Assembly: GCF_022682495.2 (NCBI RefSeq) | Contig: NC_071397.1 | Span: 18,796,739-18,860,738, forward strand | Direction: 5' to 3' | DNA from: Desmodus rotundus | Taxonomy: Eukaryota; Chordata; Mammalia; Chiroptera; Phyllostomidae | Length of the DNA: 64,000 nucleotides | In this document: in pieces, positions 34,740 through 46,896 of the stretch | Position numbering within the stretch: the stretch's first letter is position 1 | Layout: every line of letters starts with the position of its first letter | Position numbers and translations under genes: made by a program | The notes under the pieces: model-generated | Databases searched by the model: none | The model's input: only the letters and a program-made list of their open reading frames with translations | Told to the model about the DNA's origin: nothing

Positions 34740-36664
34740 TGTTCATAATCTTAGCGATATGAAATCTTACATTATTCTTTAATGGGTTTTCATGCTTTAC
34801 TCTGCAGAATTTATTGTCTCTCCACTAAGACTTTTAACATTATGCAAAAAATAATAGTGTTTCCAGAACTATCTAAAAGTGAACATATAAGATGAATCCA
34901 GAAGGAAGAGATGAAATGATCATGTGCCTTGAGGTGAGAGAAAATTCAGTGTTGGGGACCTTTTCTCAGCCCCCCTTGGCGACTGCAGTACATGGGCTAA
35001 TGCTTGCCCAGAGTTTTTTAATATCAGCCTTTCCTCAGATGTCACTAAATTTTGAGAGAATATACACATCAATGGATCTTAACAAATAATTGAAACAATT
35101 TAATTTAATGGGGTAGAAAAATTGAAAATAACAGTATAAAATTCATATTAAGTGCAGTCACTTGAGGCAAGAAACGCCTCTATTAAGATCTCTCAAGCTT
35201 GTGAACCTATTGTGTAATTTGTTTTAGAGTAGCAAGTTTAAGGAAACAGTGAGTAAGGTTAAAAGTTCTGGTCTGTCCAAAATGCTTGTGAATAGTCCTT
35301 ATAATGAAGAGATATAAGTGAAGGTAAGAAGAATGTAAATCACTATATTTAGAGCAAATGTGAAAGTAATAAACATTCCCATGTTCTCAAAAAGAGCTGT
35401 TGACTTGAAAGAGGGCATTTGTGAAAATATATACATATTCATAGAATTTTCAGCCTATTGTTATAATGGCAAGAAAAGTCCAGTACCACAATTCTGGAAC
35501 ATACTTGGATTAGGAAATAATGTCCTTCAGAGGTCAGTAAGGGAGGCCCTCTTTCCTATACATGAATAATGTAAGTAGTCTTCTTGCATTGTATTGCAAT
35601 GCTAGTTAAACTTCATTTCTGTTTGGATGAAGGTGTGGAAGAGGAACAAACTTTCCTCTACCCCCCACCTGGCTGGTCTAATAATAAAAAAGACATGAGA
35701 TAGATCAGTAAGAGAAAATAACCACATTTTATAACTACATATGTATGGGAACCCCACATAGCTGAGTGAGTTGGAGGCTCCATGTGCAGGAGAGATTCAG
35801 AGGTAGAAAGGGGACATGGGCATATAAGACATCCTGAGCTAGAGATGAGGTAAGGTGCCTTGGGGGCTCCAAATTGTCACTGCAAGATGATAAAAAGAGC
35901 ACAGCTTTAGTAAATAGAAGTTTGCCCTGCCCTTTACATAGGTCAAAAAAAGTTATCTCTGGTAGTCTCTATGGTCAAGGCCTCTAGTTAAAATTCTTCT
36001 AGATAGTTCGTATGGGAGGAAGAAATTTCTCTTGAGCCTGTGGCTAAAGTTGCCTTTAGCTCACAACGATCTATATGCCACACAGGCACACCTTGGGGTG
36101 ACTCATTCTAGACCCTCACAAAGATTTTTACATGAATTTGCTATGATACCAATGGGAAATCACCTAGGATAAAGTGACTTTTCTTAGTCTTTCAGAGCGT
36201 GGGATAATGAGGAAACAACTCACAGGTCTGTTTTTCTTCAAACCCCATTGTGACTCTATGGGATATTTGATTACTCTCTTAGGAACTTTCTGGAGAAGAT
36301 AGTGCAGAGAAGAGCTTACTGAAGTTCACGGTGGCAGGTTAGATCCTGGCCCCTTGCTTGTCATTTGACACAGAAGATGTGACATAGGGGAAGTGCACAA
36401 TAGCCTCCATGGTGATGTGTGATATTTTCTTTCCACCTGAATTTTGCATAAAAGTTAATATCCTTTGCTTATAATTTTCTTTCACAAGCATCCTAGTCTC
36501 TGAAACTATCAGACTCAGTGGCCTTTCTTTACTTTTTCTCTCTTTATTTGAACACTTGTTTTTCTCTCCATTTTGAGATTTTTTAAATAATGTGAATGCT
36601 GGTATTCTTTCTGGGTTAAAAATAACTGGTATTTTAAATAATGCATTTTAAAGTTATAATAAAC
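34740..36664 (+). other. TINAG intron, possible unassigned old repeat
   Basis: 35640-36130 reads like an old LTR or DNA-transposon remnant ('gagttggaggctccatg', 'cacacaggcacaccttggggtgactcattctagacc') but I cannot name it. The rest is unrecognised. Confidence 0.35.
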
Positions 36665-36674
36665 AGCAATGCTT

Positions 36675-38743
36675 TTTTTTATTGTTGACACTATTACAGG
36701 TGTTCCCGTTTTCCCGCCCTTTGCCCCCCTTACCCAGCTTCCCCCAGCCTTCACCACATTGTTGTCTGTGCCCACGGGCTATGCATGTGCACACATGGTT
36801 TTTGGCTAATCTCTTCCAGTTTCCTCTGCACCCCTCACCTCTGGATCTGTCAGTCTGTTCCAAGCATTTGTGCCTCTGCTCCTATTTTGTTTGTCAGTTT
36901 CTTTTATTCATTAGATTCTACCATATAAACAAGATCATATGGTATCTGTCTTTCTCTGATGGGCTTCTTTTACTTATCATAATAATCTCCAGTTCCATCC
37001 ATGTTGTTGTAAAGGGTTAGTGCTCTTTCTTTATACAACCGTGTAGTATTCCATTGTGTAAATGTACCACATCTGCTTTATCTACTCATCTACTGATGGG
37101 CACTTGGGCTATTTCCAGATCTTGGCTATTGTAAGTAACACTTCTATGAACATAGAGGTGCATATATTCTTTCTGATTGGTGTTTCAGGATTCTTAGGAT
37201 ACATTCCCAGAAGTGGGATCACTGAGTCAAATGGCAATACCATTTTTAACTTTCTGAGGAAACTCCATACAGTTTTCCAAAGTGGCTGCACTTGTTTGCA
37301 TTCCCCAAAACAGTGCACTAGGTTCTTTTCTGCACATCCTCACCAGCACTTGTTGTTTCTTGATCTATTGATGGTAGCCATTCTGGCATGTTTGAGGTGA
37401 TACCTCATTGCAGTTTTAATTTGCATTTCTCTGATGATTAGTGACGTTGAGCAGTTTTTCATGTGTGTTGTCCATTTGCATATCCTCTTTGGAGAACTGT
37501 TTACTCAGGTCCTCTGCCCATTTTTAAATTGGATTGTTTATTTTATTGGCATTGAATTGTATAAATTTTTTATACATTTTGGGTATTAATCCCTTATCAG
37601 ATGTACCATTGGTGAATATGTTCTCCTATACAGTAGGTTCCCTTTTTACTTTGTTGATGGTTTCTTATTTTTAAAGATTTTATTTTTGTTTATGTTTAGA
37701 GAGAAGAGAACAGAGGGAGAAAGAGAGGGAGAGAAATATCAATGTGTGGTTGCTTCTCATGCACCCCCAGCTGGGGACCTAACCCACAACCCTGACATGT
37801 GCCCTGACTGGAAATCAAACCAGCAACCCTTTGGTTCGCAGGCCAGTGCTCAATCCACTAAGCCACACCTGCCAGGGCTGTTGATGGTTTCTTTTGCTGT
37901 GCAGAAGCTTTTTAGTTTGATGTAGTCCCATTTGTTTATTTTTTCTTTTGTTCCCCTTGCCCTAGGAGATATATTGGCAAAAATATTGCTACACAGGATG
38001 TCTGAGATTTTACTGTCTATATTTTCCTCTAGGATTTTTATGGTTTTGTGACTTACATTTAAGTCTTTAACTCATTTTTAGTTTATTCTTGTATGTGATA
38101 TAAGAAGGCGATCTGCTTTCATTTTCTTTTGCTTTTTTTTTTTTGCATGTACCAGTCCAGTTCTCCCAACACCATTTATTGAAGAGACTGTCTTGACCCT
38201 ATTGTATGCTCTTGAATCATTTGTCCAATATTAATTGACCATAAAGGCATGAGTTGACTTTTGGGATCTCTGTTCTGTTTCACTGATCTATTATGTCTGT
38301 TCTTGTGCCTATACCAGGCTGTTTTGATTACAATGGCCTTGTAATGTAGTTTGATATTCAGTATTGTGATTCTTCCAACTTTGTTCTTCTTTCTCAAGAT
38401 TGCTAAGCTATTCAAAGTCTTTTTTTGGTTCCATATAAATTTTTAGAATAAGTGTTCTAGATCTGTGAAATATGCCATTGGTATTTTAATAGAAATTGTA
38501 TAGATTGCTTTGGGTAGTATGGACATTTTAATGTTAATTCTTCCAATCCAATAACACAGTATATGCTTCCACTTGTTTGTGTATTCCTCTATTTCTTTCT
38601 TCAATGTCCTATAGTTTTCTGAGTATAGGTCTTCTACCTCCTTAGTTAAGTTATTCTTAGTTACCTCATTTTTTTGTTACAATGGTAACTGAGATTGTTT
38701 TCTTGCTTTCTTTTTCTGAGAATTCATTATTGGTGTATAAAAG
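36675..38743 (-). mobile_element. 5'-truncated L1 LINE, antisense, split by a Ves SINE
   Basis: On the - strand this is an L1 3'UTR plus ORF2 C-terminal and RT parts ('ttgtaaatgtacc...' reversed, 'ctggctattgtaagtaacacttctatgaacatag', 'gcagccactttgg' reversed). Target-site duplications AGCAATGCTT lie at 36665-36674 and 38744-38753. ORF2 is interrupted by several stops and by the SINE at 37667-37879. Its 3'UTR starts (on the + strand) with the typical pyrimidine-rich 'gttcccgttttcccgccctttgcccccc'. Confidence 0.9.
37667..37879 (-). mobile_element. Ves SINE, antisense, nested in L1
   Basis: Reversed Ves element with a perfect 14-bp target-site duplication GTTGATGGTTTCTT (37653-37666 and 37880-37893). 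Both flanks are L1 sequence, so the SINE is younger than that L1. Confidence 0.96.
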
Positions 38744-38753
38744 AGCAATGCTT

Positions 38754-41144
38754 CTTGAAAGAAAAAATTACAGCACTCCAAAGAGTTGATTTGCCAGATT
38801 AGAATCATTGCTGTCCATTATATCATTGAAAATTTTATTTAGATAATCATAACAAAATTTATGGGAATGTATGAAAAATACAGGCAATTGAACAAAATAA
38901 GTAAAAGTGATAGTTTTTTTTACTTAGATATTTCTACAGTAAGGTAGTTTATTTTATTTATAATTTATTTGGTGATATTAGAAAAAGAAAAACTATACCA
39001 CTATAATCTGAGGTGCATCTTTTCCTTTGTGAGGAAATGTTCTATTTTCTTAGAGTTTGTTGGTTTCTAATCTGCTGGAATATAATGATGTGTAGTTATT
39101 TGTTACTAAATGTTAACTCGATGTACAATTTTAGATCTTCACGTCCCCAAACACTGTCTCAATATTTATGAGAGTCTCTAGGGGCATCTAAAATGGCCTT
39201 ATTCATGAATGCAATATATATTTCATGGTGTATTTTCCTTGTATGTCTTTTGAACATTTCTCTGTTGAGCATTTCTCTGTTTTCCCATGCATCATCCTCG
39301 ATGCGTTGGAGACCAAGAAGTTTGAAAGATCTTACAAAGAAACTTTATCTGCTTTTAGTATTGCCTTCTATTTGAGTGTTATTAAAGTTTTTTTATAGAA
39401 TACACAGAGTTTTTCATAAAATAGCTCTTTTGGGTTTTAATTACAAATCTGATTTCTGCCTTCTCCACCTCCTAACTCTCTTGAGTCCAGTGTGAGAGCT
39501 GAGTTTGGATAGATCTGAATAATAGGGAACCAGCGATACTCTCAATTTCTCCTCCTCTCTTTTGATTAAGGCTTAATTACTGGGTCAAGCTTGCTATGTC
39601 TGAATACCTATTTCTTCATTGGAGGTTCTTTACTGGAGGCTCCTGGTGCCTCAAGCAAGCCTACCCTCCCACCCCAATTTCTTGCCAAATCTGATAGGAT
39701 CTCAGATATGATGTTCCTCAGTTGCCTGTATAGTTTTGGAGTTAAATGTTTCCTTAGATTCTTCTGATTTGGTCTTACATTTTATGTTAAGTAACTAGTA
39801 GCCAGACCATCTAAAGAAAGTTTGATTGAGTGGTAAAGGCTTTTGAAATTGTATCAATAGCCATGGTAAAGGAGCAATGAATGACTATATCATTCATAAA
39901 GGAGAAATGACTTGAAGTTTCAGATACCTATCCAGTGCTTGAAGTATATAATGTCTTGTAAAGATTTGGAGGTACATGTGTGACTGGCAAGTTTTTTCAG
40001 TGATGATGACTCTTTAAAAAAGTTAAAAGGATGTAAATGCAATTACAAAACTACAAAAATATTTTGGAAATTGAATCAGTTTAAACTTACCCATTATATT
40101 GTCCAGATATGTGAAACCTTGAAGTGTTCCTGTCTACCCCTGTGTGCAGCAGAGAACTAAAAGAGATGTGGCAATCAGTGTAGTTACCACTCCTAGCCTC
40201 TATCAGGGACAAGAGAAGGAAAAATTGTTCTTTAGTGTGTCTTATACCCACATCACTGTCATGCCAAAGGATCCAAATGTGTTAATATGTTTTCCTGAAT
40301 GCGTCAAGATCTCTACTATAAACCTGTCACCTTTAGGGAACACTTCCATTCTGTGGCGCCATTATTCTATTCTGTACCCTATAGAATAACTTTCTGCAAA
40401 CTGACATGTTAAAAATATTTGAACAACAAGTTTGTGTCTCTTTCAGGAACGTGTGTGATGCTATGGCACATCATGACTTGATGTGAGCTCTGATGTTGAG
40501 ATTTGGGATATTAGGGATGGATTGATGGGGCGACATGTGGGCAGAACTATGTTCTCACAACCCATGAAATGCCATGAAAGTGGTAGCCAATATGCTTCTC
40601 AACATAGAATTGATACTGTTCAGGACACACTGTCGTTGGGGACTCTATATTTGTAAGAGAAGCAATAGAACATATTACACAGAGCATGGGATTTGGAGTT
40701 CTGGCTCAATATTTCCCACTCCATGTTATTTCATTAGTGAACAGAACATGTTAATAACATCTACCTCACTGGGTTTAATCAAGAAAAAATGAGATGTTGT
40801 AGGTTTGGGAAAAAATGAGATGTTGTAGGTTTGGGTTATTTATGAACTGTTAGATGCTACACTGAAAATGAGCCAGTACTGGGGATACAGAATTTTATTT
40901 CCCTGTATACACATGTATAAAGAGACTCCACATTAGATGCACAGCCACTTTATAAAACAACTTATACATATGAATATTTTAACATAAATTCTCTTATCTA
41001 CAACAATGATCTGTATTGACATTGTTTTTTCTTATCATTATTCTTGGTGATTTATAATTTATATCATTATGTAGAGTTTCAGAGGGCTAGATATAAATAA
41101 AAGAGGGATCTTTAAGTACTTGGAGACCTCTGTAAAATCGTAAA
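38754..41144 (+). other. TINAG intron before the microexon, no gene seen
   Basis: Unrecognised AT-rich sequence with one perfect 26-bp tandem duplication at 40783-40834. Confidence 0.5.
40783..40834 (+). repeat. Perfect 26-bp tandem duplication
   Basis: GAAAAAATGAGATGTTGTAG plus GTTTGG occurs twice in tandem (40783-40808, 40809-40834) without mismatch, pointing to a recent slippage or duplication. Confidence 0.95.
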
Positions 41145-41290
41145 GCAATTGTCTTTCTCTTTATGACTTATTTCACTAGCATAATACTGTCTAGATGTAT
41201 CCAGGTTCTCAAAAATGGCCAGCTTTTATTCTTTTTTTGGCTCAATAATATTTTATTATATATATGTACCACATCTTTATCGATCTCATC
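41145..41290 (-). mobile_element. Old L1 fragment, antisense
   Basis: 'ttgtctttctctttatgacttatttcactagcataatactgtc...ggctcaataatattttattatatatatgtaccacatctttatcg' is the reverse complement of the L1 ORF2 end. It lies only about 100 bp upstream of the TINAG microexon. Confidence 0.75.
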
Positions 41291-41338
41291 AAGATGCAAT
41301 TGAAACATTTTAAATCATATCAATATTATTATCTATTA

Positions 41339-41350
41339 TTATTGTTATTG

Positions 41351-41381
<31 letters not shown>
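41339..41381. repeat. (ATT)n microsatellite abutting the TINAG acceptor
   Basis: About a dozen ATT units with three early TTG variants, ending only six bases before the AG of the microexon acceptor, so it occupies the place of the polypyrimidine tract. Confidence 0.95.
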
Positions 41382-41382
<1 letters not shown>

Positions 41383-41387
41383 TATAG

Positions 41388-41433
41388 ATGGGGCACACTG
41401 AGAGGAGCCCAGGGGAGGAAAGAAAAATTCTGG
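41388..41433 (+). CDS. TINAG: TINAG microexon (46 nt), penultimate exon
   Basis: A 46-nt exon: one base completing the split Gly codon, then 15 codons reading WGTLRGAQGRKEKFW, followed by GTACGT. This is exactly the TINAG segment expected between the exon at 5690 (ending THAVKLTG) and the exon at 49372 (starting IAANSWG). It enters with two bases owed and leaves in phase 0, so the three exons give one uninterrupted frame. Trp-Gly just after the His segment is typical of the papain fold. The acceptor is unusual: the 40 nt before TTTATAG are almost entirely an ATT trinucleotide repeat rather than a normal pyrimidine tract. The donor GTACGT is also non-consensus at +3 and +4. Gene-finders are likely to skip so small an exon. 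Confidence 0.95.
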
Positions 41434-41904
41434 GTACGTAACCCTCCTTGAATTTCTACTGGGAAGTACATGTTTCAGAATTGAATGTGTCTCTCCTCTC
41501 TGATTCCTATTAGTTAGTCACATCCTAAGTCACTGTGCTATTGTTTGTAGTATCAGCATAGTCTTCAACACAAATCTCATTATAATCATTAATACTGTAA
41601 TAATAGTTTTTCTCAACTACTCTTATTTCAATTGGAAAAAAAGAACAGTATTTTTCTATTGTCATCTATATTAAACTTTAATGGTTAGATTTCTCTCATA
41701 TGTGTCAATCACCTTTGAATTCTTATAGTCTTTATGCTGTGGATGATGCCTTTGTAACATTTGTGTCAATTATTTACATGTAGGGGAGATAAGAAAAATT
41801 TTATTATCCTTTGGGATCAGATAATTAACTAGACAAAAAAGTATTTCTGGGAGAAGTGAAAGCAAATATTCCCTATATTTTTAATATACATAATTTGGGG
41901 TAGG

Positions 41905-42186
41905 AGACTGAGTTTGAAGTAAGTTTAAGTTTAATGTATATAAAATGGTGATTTTATATACATTAAGTATTGCAAAATGCTTGCCAAAATAAGGTTTGTT
42001 AACACATCCATCACCTCATGTACTTACCATTTTTAGTGTGTATGGTGAGAACACTTAAGATATATTCTCTTACCATCTTTCAACATTCCAATACATTATC
42101 ATTAACTATAATCAATATGTTCCATATTAAGTCCACATAATTTATTCATCTTATAACTAGAAGTTCATACCCTTTGACCAACATTT
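41905..42186 (+). mobile_element. Old L1 segment with 16-bp inverted repeat
   Basis: 'attgcaaaatgcttgccaaaataaggtttgttaacacatccatcacctcatgtacttacc...ttaactataatcaatatgttcc...cataatttattcatcttataactagaagttcataccctttgaccaacatttcccc' resembles the 5'-region block found in older mammalian L1 subfamilies. It joins directly to ORF2 sequence at about 42187, implying an internal deletion or fusion. Starts near a perfect 16-bp inverted repeat at 41931-41966. Confidence 0.55.
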
Positions 42187-43087
42187 CCCCAACAAATTGG
42201 ATAACCTACATTAAATAGATAAGTTCCTAAAAACATACAATGTACCAAGACTGAATCATAAAGAAATAGTAAATCCAAAAGAACAGTGAGTAAGGTTAAA
42301 TAAGCTTTCAAAAACTTCCTAATAAAGAAAAATCCAGGATAAGATGGTTCCACTGGTGAATTCTACTAATCATTAAACAAAGAATTGATGCCAATTCTTC
42401 TCAATCTCTTCCAAAAAAAAAAATTGAAGAGTAGACATACTCCCAAATTTCTTTTATGAGACCAGAATCAACGTGATATCAGGTCAGATAAGGACACTGA
42501 AAAAAAAAAGGAACTATAGACTAAATATCCCTGATGAACATAGATGGAAAAACTATCAACAAAACCAGCAAACTGACTTCCACAGAACATTGAAAGGATC
42601 ATACATCCTGATCACATTAGATTTATCTCTGGGATGCAAGATAGTTCAACATATGCAAATCAATAAATATGACATAACATACTAATAAAGTGAAAGATAA
42701 AATTTATATAATCACTTCAATTGATAGAAAAAAGCATTTGAAAAAAATTCAACATCATTTTATGATAAAAATACTCAGAAAATTTGGTATACAAAAATGC
42801 ATACCTTAACATAATAAATGCCATATGTGGCAAACCCACAGCAAACACTACACTCAATAAAGAAAGGTTGAAAGCTTTTCTGCTAAGATCAAGAACAAAA
42901 CAAGGATGTGCCTGCTCTTACTTCCCCTAATCAATGTAGTACTAGAAATTCTAACCAGAGCAATAGGGCAAGGAAAAGAAATAAAAATCATCTAAATTGG
43001 AAAGGAAGGAGTGAAGCTGTCTCCTCAAATGATATGATTTTATAGATAGAAAACCCTGAAGACTTCATAAAAAAATGATTAGAACTA

Positions 43088-45012
43088 CCAAAAAACTACT
43101 CAACCTAATAAATGAATTTGGCAAAACATCAGGATACAAAGTCAATACTCAGAAATCAAAGGCATTTTTGTACACCAGCAATGAAATATCAGGAGCAGAA
43201 ATCAGGAAAAAATCCCATTTGATATAGCAACAAGAAAAATAAAGTACCTAGGAATAAACATAACCAATGAGGCAAAAGACCTGTACTCAGAAAACTATAC
43301 AACACTGAAGAAAGAAATTAAGGAAGACACAAACTAATGGAAGCATGTACCATGCTCATGGATTGGAAGAATTAGCATCATCAAAATGGTCATACTACCC
43401 AAAGTGATTTATAGATTCAACGCAATCCCTGTTAGAGTACCCAAGACATACTTTACAGATATAGAACAAACATTTCAGAAATTTATATGAAACCATAAAT
43501 GACTCTGAACAGCTGCAGTAATTTTGAGAAAGAAGAACAAAGCAGGAGGGATCACAATACCTGATATCAAACTGTATCACAAGGCCACTGTAATCAAAAC
43601 AGCCTGGTACAGGCATAAAAACAGGCACATAGACCAATGGAACAGAACAGAGAGCCCAGAAACAAACCCAAGTCTCTATGGTCAATTAATATTTGACAAA
43701 GTGGGAAGAAGCATAAAATAGAGTAAAAATAGCCTCTTCAACAAATGGTGTTGGGAGATCTGGACAGCTACATGCAAAAAAAATGAAACTCAAGCACCAA
43801 CTTACACCATACACAAAAATAAATTCAAAGTGGATAAAAGACTTAAATATAAGTAGTAACACCATAAAAGACCTAGAGGAAAACATTGGCGGGAAAACCT
43901 AACATTCCATGCAGCATCTTCACCAATATGTCCCCTAAAGCAAGGGACGTAAAGGAAAGAATAAACAAATGGGACCTCATCAAATTAAAAAGCTTCTGCA
44001 TGGCTAAAGATAACAGCATTAATATGAAAAGAGAACCAACTATATGGGAAAACAAATTTGCTAACAATACCTTGGACAATGGTTTGATCTCCAAAATATA
44101 TAAAGAACTCACACGACTCCACTCCAGGAAGACAAAAAACCCAATTAAAAAATGGACAAAAGACTTGAACAGACACTTCTCCAAGGAGGACATACAGAGG
44201 GCCCAGAGACATATGAAAAGATGCTCAACATCACTAGCCATCAAAGAGATGCAAGTTAAAACCACAAAGAGGTACCACCTCACACCGGTCAGAGTGGCCA
44301 TCATAAACAAATCAGCAAACAAGTGTTGGAGAGGATGTGGAGAAAAGGGAACCCTAGTGCACTGTTGGTGGGAATGCAGACTGGTGAGGCCACTGTGGAA
44401 AACAGTATGGAATTTCCTCAGAAAACTTAAAATGGAACTGCTTTTTGACCCAGCAATTCCATTGCGGGGATTATACCCTAAGAACCCTGAAACACCAATC
44501 CAAAAGAACCTGTGCACCCCAATGTTCATAGCAGCACAATTTACAATAGCCAAGTGCTGGAAGCAACCTAAATACCCGTCAGTAAATGAGTGGATCAAAA
44601 AACTATGGTACATTTACACAATGGAATTCTAGACAGCAGGAAGAAAGAAGGAGCTCCTCCCCTTTGCAACAGCGTGGATGGAACTGGAGAGCATTATGCT
44701 AAATGGAATAAGCCAGGGGGTGAGGGACCAATACCATATGATCTCACCTTTAACTGGAATATAATCAACAAAAGAGAAATGTAAACAAAATATAACCAGA
44801 GACATCAAAATTAAAAACAATCTAACAATAGCCAGAGGGGAGGTGGGGAACAGTGGGAAGAAGGGTTTTCAGGAACTACTATAAAGGACACATGGACAAA
44901 ACCAAGGGGGAGGGTGAAAGCAAGGGAGGGAGTTGGGTTTGGCTGGGGTGGGGAGGAGTGGTGGAGAGAAAATGCAGACAACTGTAACTGAACAACAATA
45001 AAATAATTAAAA
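43088..45012 (+). mobile_element. Young L1, 5'-truncated, nested in the old L1
   Basis: Begins within the RT domain, ends in a 3'UTR identical in type to the fragment at 6613-6878, and a long A tail at 45008-45019. The flanks 43069-43087 and 45013-45031 match at 17 of 19 bases (AAAAAAATGATTAGAACTA against AAAAAAACTACTAGAACTA), consistent with a target-site duplication in old L1 sequence. Confidence 0.85.
43886..44632 (+). pseudogene. L1 ORF2 C-terminal fragment (248 open codons)
   Basis: The longest real open frame here. It codes for the end of L1 ORF2p: [39 protein letters not shown], the Cys/His knuckle [35 protein letters not shown] and the C-terminal [19 protein letters not shown], followed by a stop at the normal ORF2 end. 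The knuckle keeps its C, C, H, C spacing. Upstream of 43886 the RT part is broken by stops (for example the piece at 43524-43721), so the protein is not functional. Confidence 0.9.
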
Positions 45013-46478
45013 AAAAAAACTACTAGAACTAATAAGTTCAGTAAAGTTGCAAGATACAAAATAAACATGCAAAAATCAGGTACATTTCTATACATTAACA
45101 ACAAGCTATCTAAAAAAAGAAATAATAAAAAAATCCTACTTACAATAGTATAAGTAGATACTAAGTACTAAATTTAACCAAGGAGTTGTACTAAAAATTA
45201 TAAGAAATTGAAGAAGCAGCAGATAAATGAAAGGCTACCCCATGTTTATAGACTGGAAGAGTTAATACTGTTCAAATGTCCATACAACCCACTGGCATCT
45301 AGAGATTCAATGCATCCCTATCAAAATTTCAATGACAGTTTCCACAGAAATAGATAAAACAATCCTAAAATTCAAACAAAACCACAAAAGACCCTGAATA
45401 GCCAGAGCAATCCTGAGAAAGAGAAACAGCTGGAAGCATCACACTTTCTGATTTCAGGCATTATTATAAAGCTGTAGTAATCAAAACAGAGTGACAGTAG
45501 CATAAAAATATACACGTAGTCCAATGGCAGAGAGTGAGAACTCAGATGTAGACCCACTGACCACCTCGTACTTGACAAGAAAGCCAAGAGGATAATGGGG
45601 AAAATATGGTCTCTTCCATAGGTGGTGCTAGGAAAACTGGACAGCCACATACAGAAGAACGAATTTGGAGCCCTGTATTATAATACCCACAAAAATTAAC
45701 TTAAAATGGGTTAAAAACTTAATTGTAAGACCAGAAACTGTAAGACTCCTAGAAGAAAGCAGGAAAAAAAAATCTCCTTGCCATTGGGCTTGGCAAAGAT
45801 ATTTTGGGTAAGGTACTAAAAGCACGAGCAACAAATACAAAATTCAACATCAAACTAAAAAGCTTCTGTACAACCAAAGAAACAATCAGCAAAATAAAAA
45901 GGCAATCTATAGAATGGGAAAAAATGTTTGCAAACTGTGTATCTGATAAAGGATAATATTCAAAATCTGTCAGGAACTCAAACAGATCCATAGCAAAAAA
46001 ATGAAACAATCTGATTAAAAAATCAGCGAAGGTTTTAAAGACATTTTTCAAAAGAAGACGCAAAGTGGCCAACAGGTATGTGAAAAGGTGCTCAGCATCA
46101 GTAACAGTCGGGGAAATGAAACTCAAAATCACACTGAGATATCACCTCACACCTGTTAGGATGGCTGCTGTCAAAAAGATGAGAGTCGTTCTGGTGAGGA
46201 TGTGGAGAAAGGCAACCCTGTGCATAGCTCGTGGGAATGTAAATCGCTGCAGCCACTGTAAAAACAGTACGGAGACTCCTCAATAAATTAAAAATAAAAC
46301 CACCATATAGGGATGCAAAAATCCCACTTCCTGGTATATATTCAAAGGAAATGACAAAAGAATATTGAAGAAATGTCTGTACTCCCCAGCTTATTGCAGT
46401 ATTATTCACAATAGCCAAGACATGGAGACACCCTCAGTTCTGTCAATAGATGGGTGGACTAAGAAGACGGGGTGCATA

Positions 46479-46601
46479 CAAGGTGGGATGAAAGTAGGTT
46501 TATAGTTGTGAGTGTGTGAACCAGTTTCTTCTTGTATTATTATTTATTAATTTTTATATTTTCCATATAAACAATGATAAACCTACCTTTGCCCCACCCT
46601 G
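46479..46601. mobile_element. Palindromic mariner-type MITE
   Basis: 123 bp with TA at each side (46477-46478, 46602-46603). Terminal inverted repeats of about 25 bp: left CAAGGTGGGATGAAAGTAGG..., right (reverse complement) CAGGGTGGGGCAAAGGTAGG..., 4 or 5 mismatches. The middle also folds (TTGTATTATTATTTATTAAT). It splits the ORF2/3'UTR junction of the old L1. TA target and terminal repeats indicate the Tc1/mariner superfamily. Confidence 0.85.
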
Positions 46602-46896
46602 TACATTGCACAATAACATATTATTCAGCCTTAAAGTAGAAAATCCTGCTTTTGTGACAACATGGATGGGCCTTGAGGACATTATGCTAAGTGAAATGTC
46701 AGACAGATAAAGAAAAATATTGCATTTCTCACACGCAGAATTTTTAAAAGCTGAACTCATAGGAATAGCGAAGAGAATGTTGCCAGGGTCTTGGCAGTAG
46801 GGGTGATGGGGAGATGTTGGAGACAGGGTACAAACTCCTAACCATCAGATGAGTAAGGTCTGGGGCTCTAATGCACAACATGGCTACTGTATTATA

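Noticed and set aside
37062..37400. 112-codon + strand frame
   Set aside because: Opposite strand of the antisense L1 ORF2 C-terminal region; a shadow frame.
43873..44613. 246-codon open frame on the - strand
   Set aside because: It lies exactly opposite the real L1 ORF2 C-terminal frame (43886-44632) and has no recognisable protein; a mirror artefact of coding sequence.
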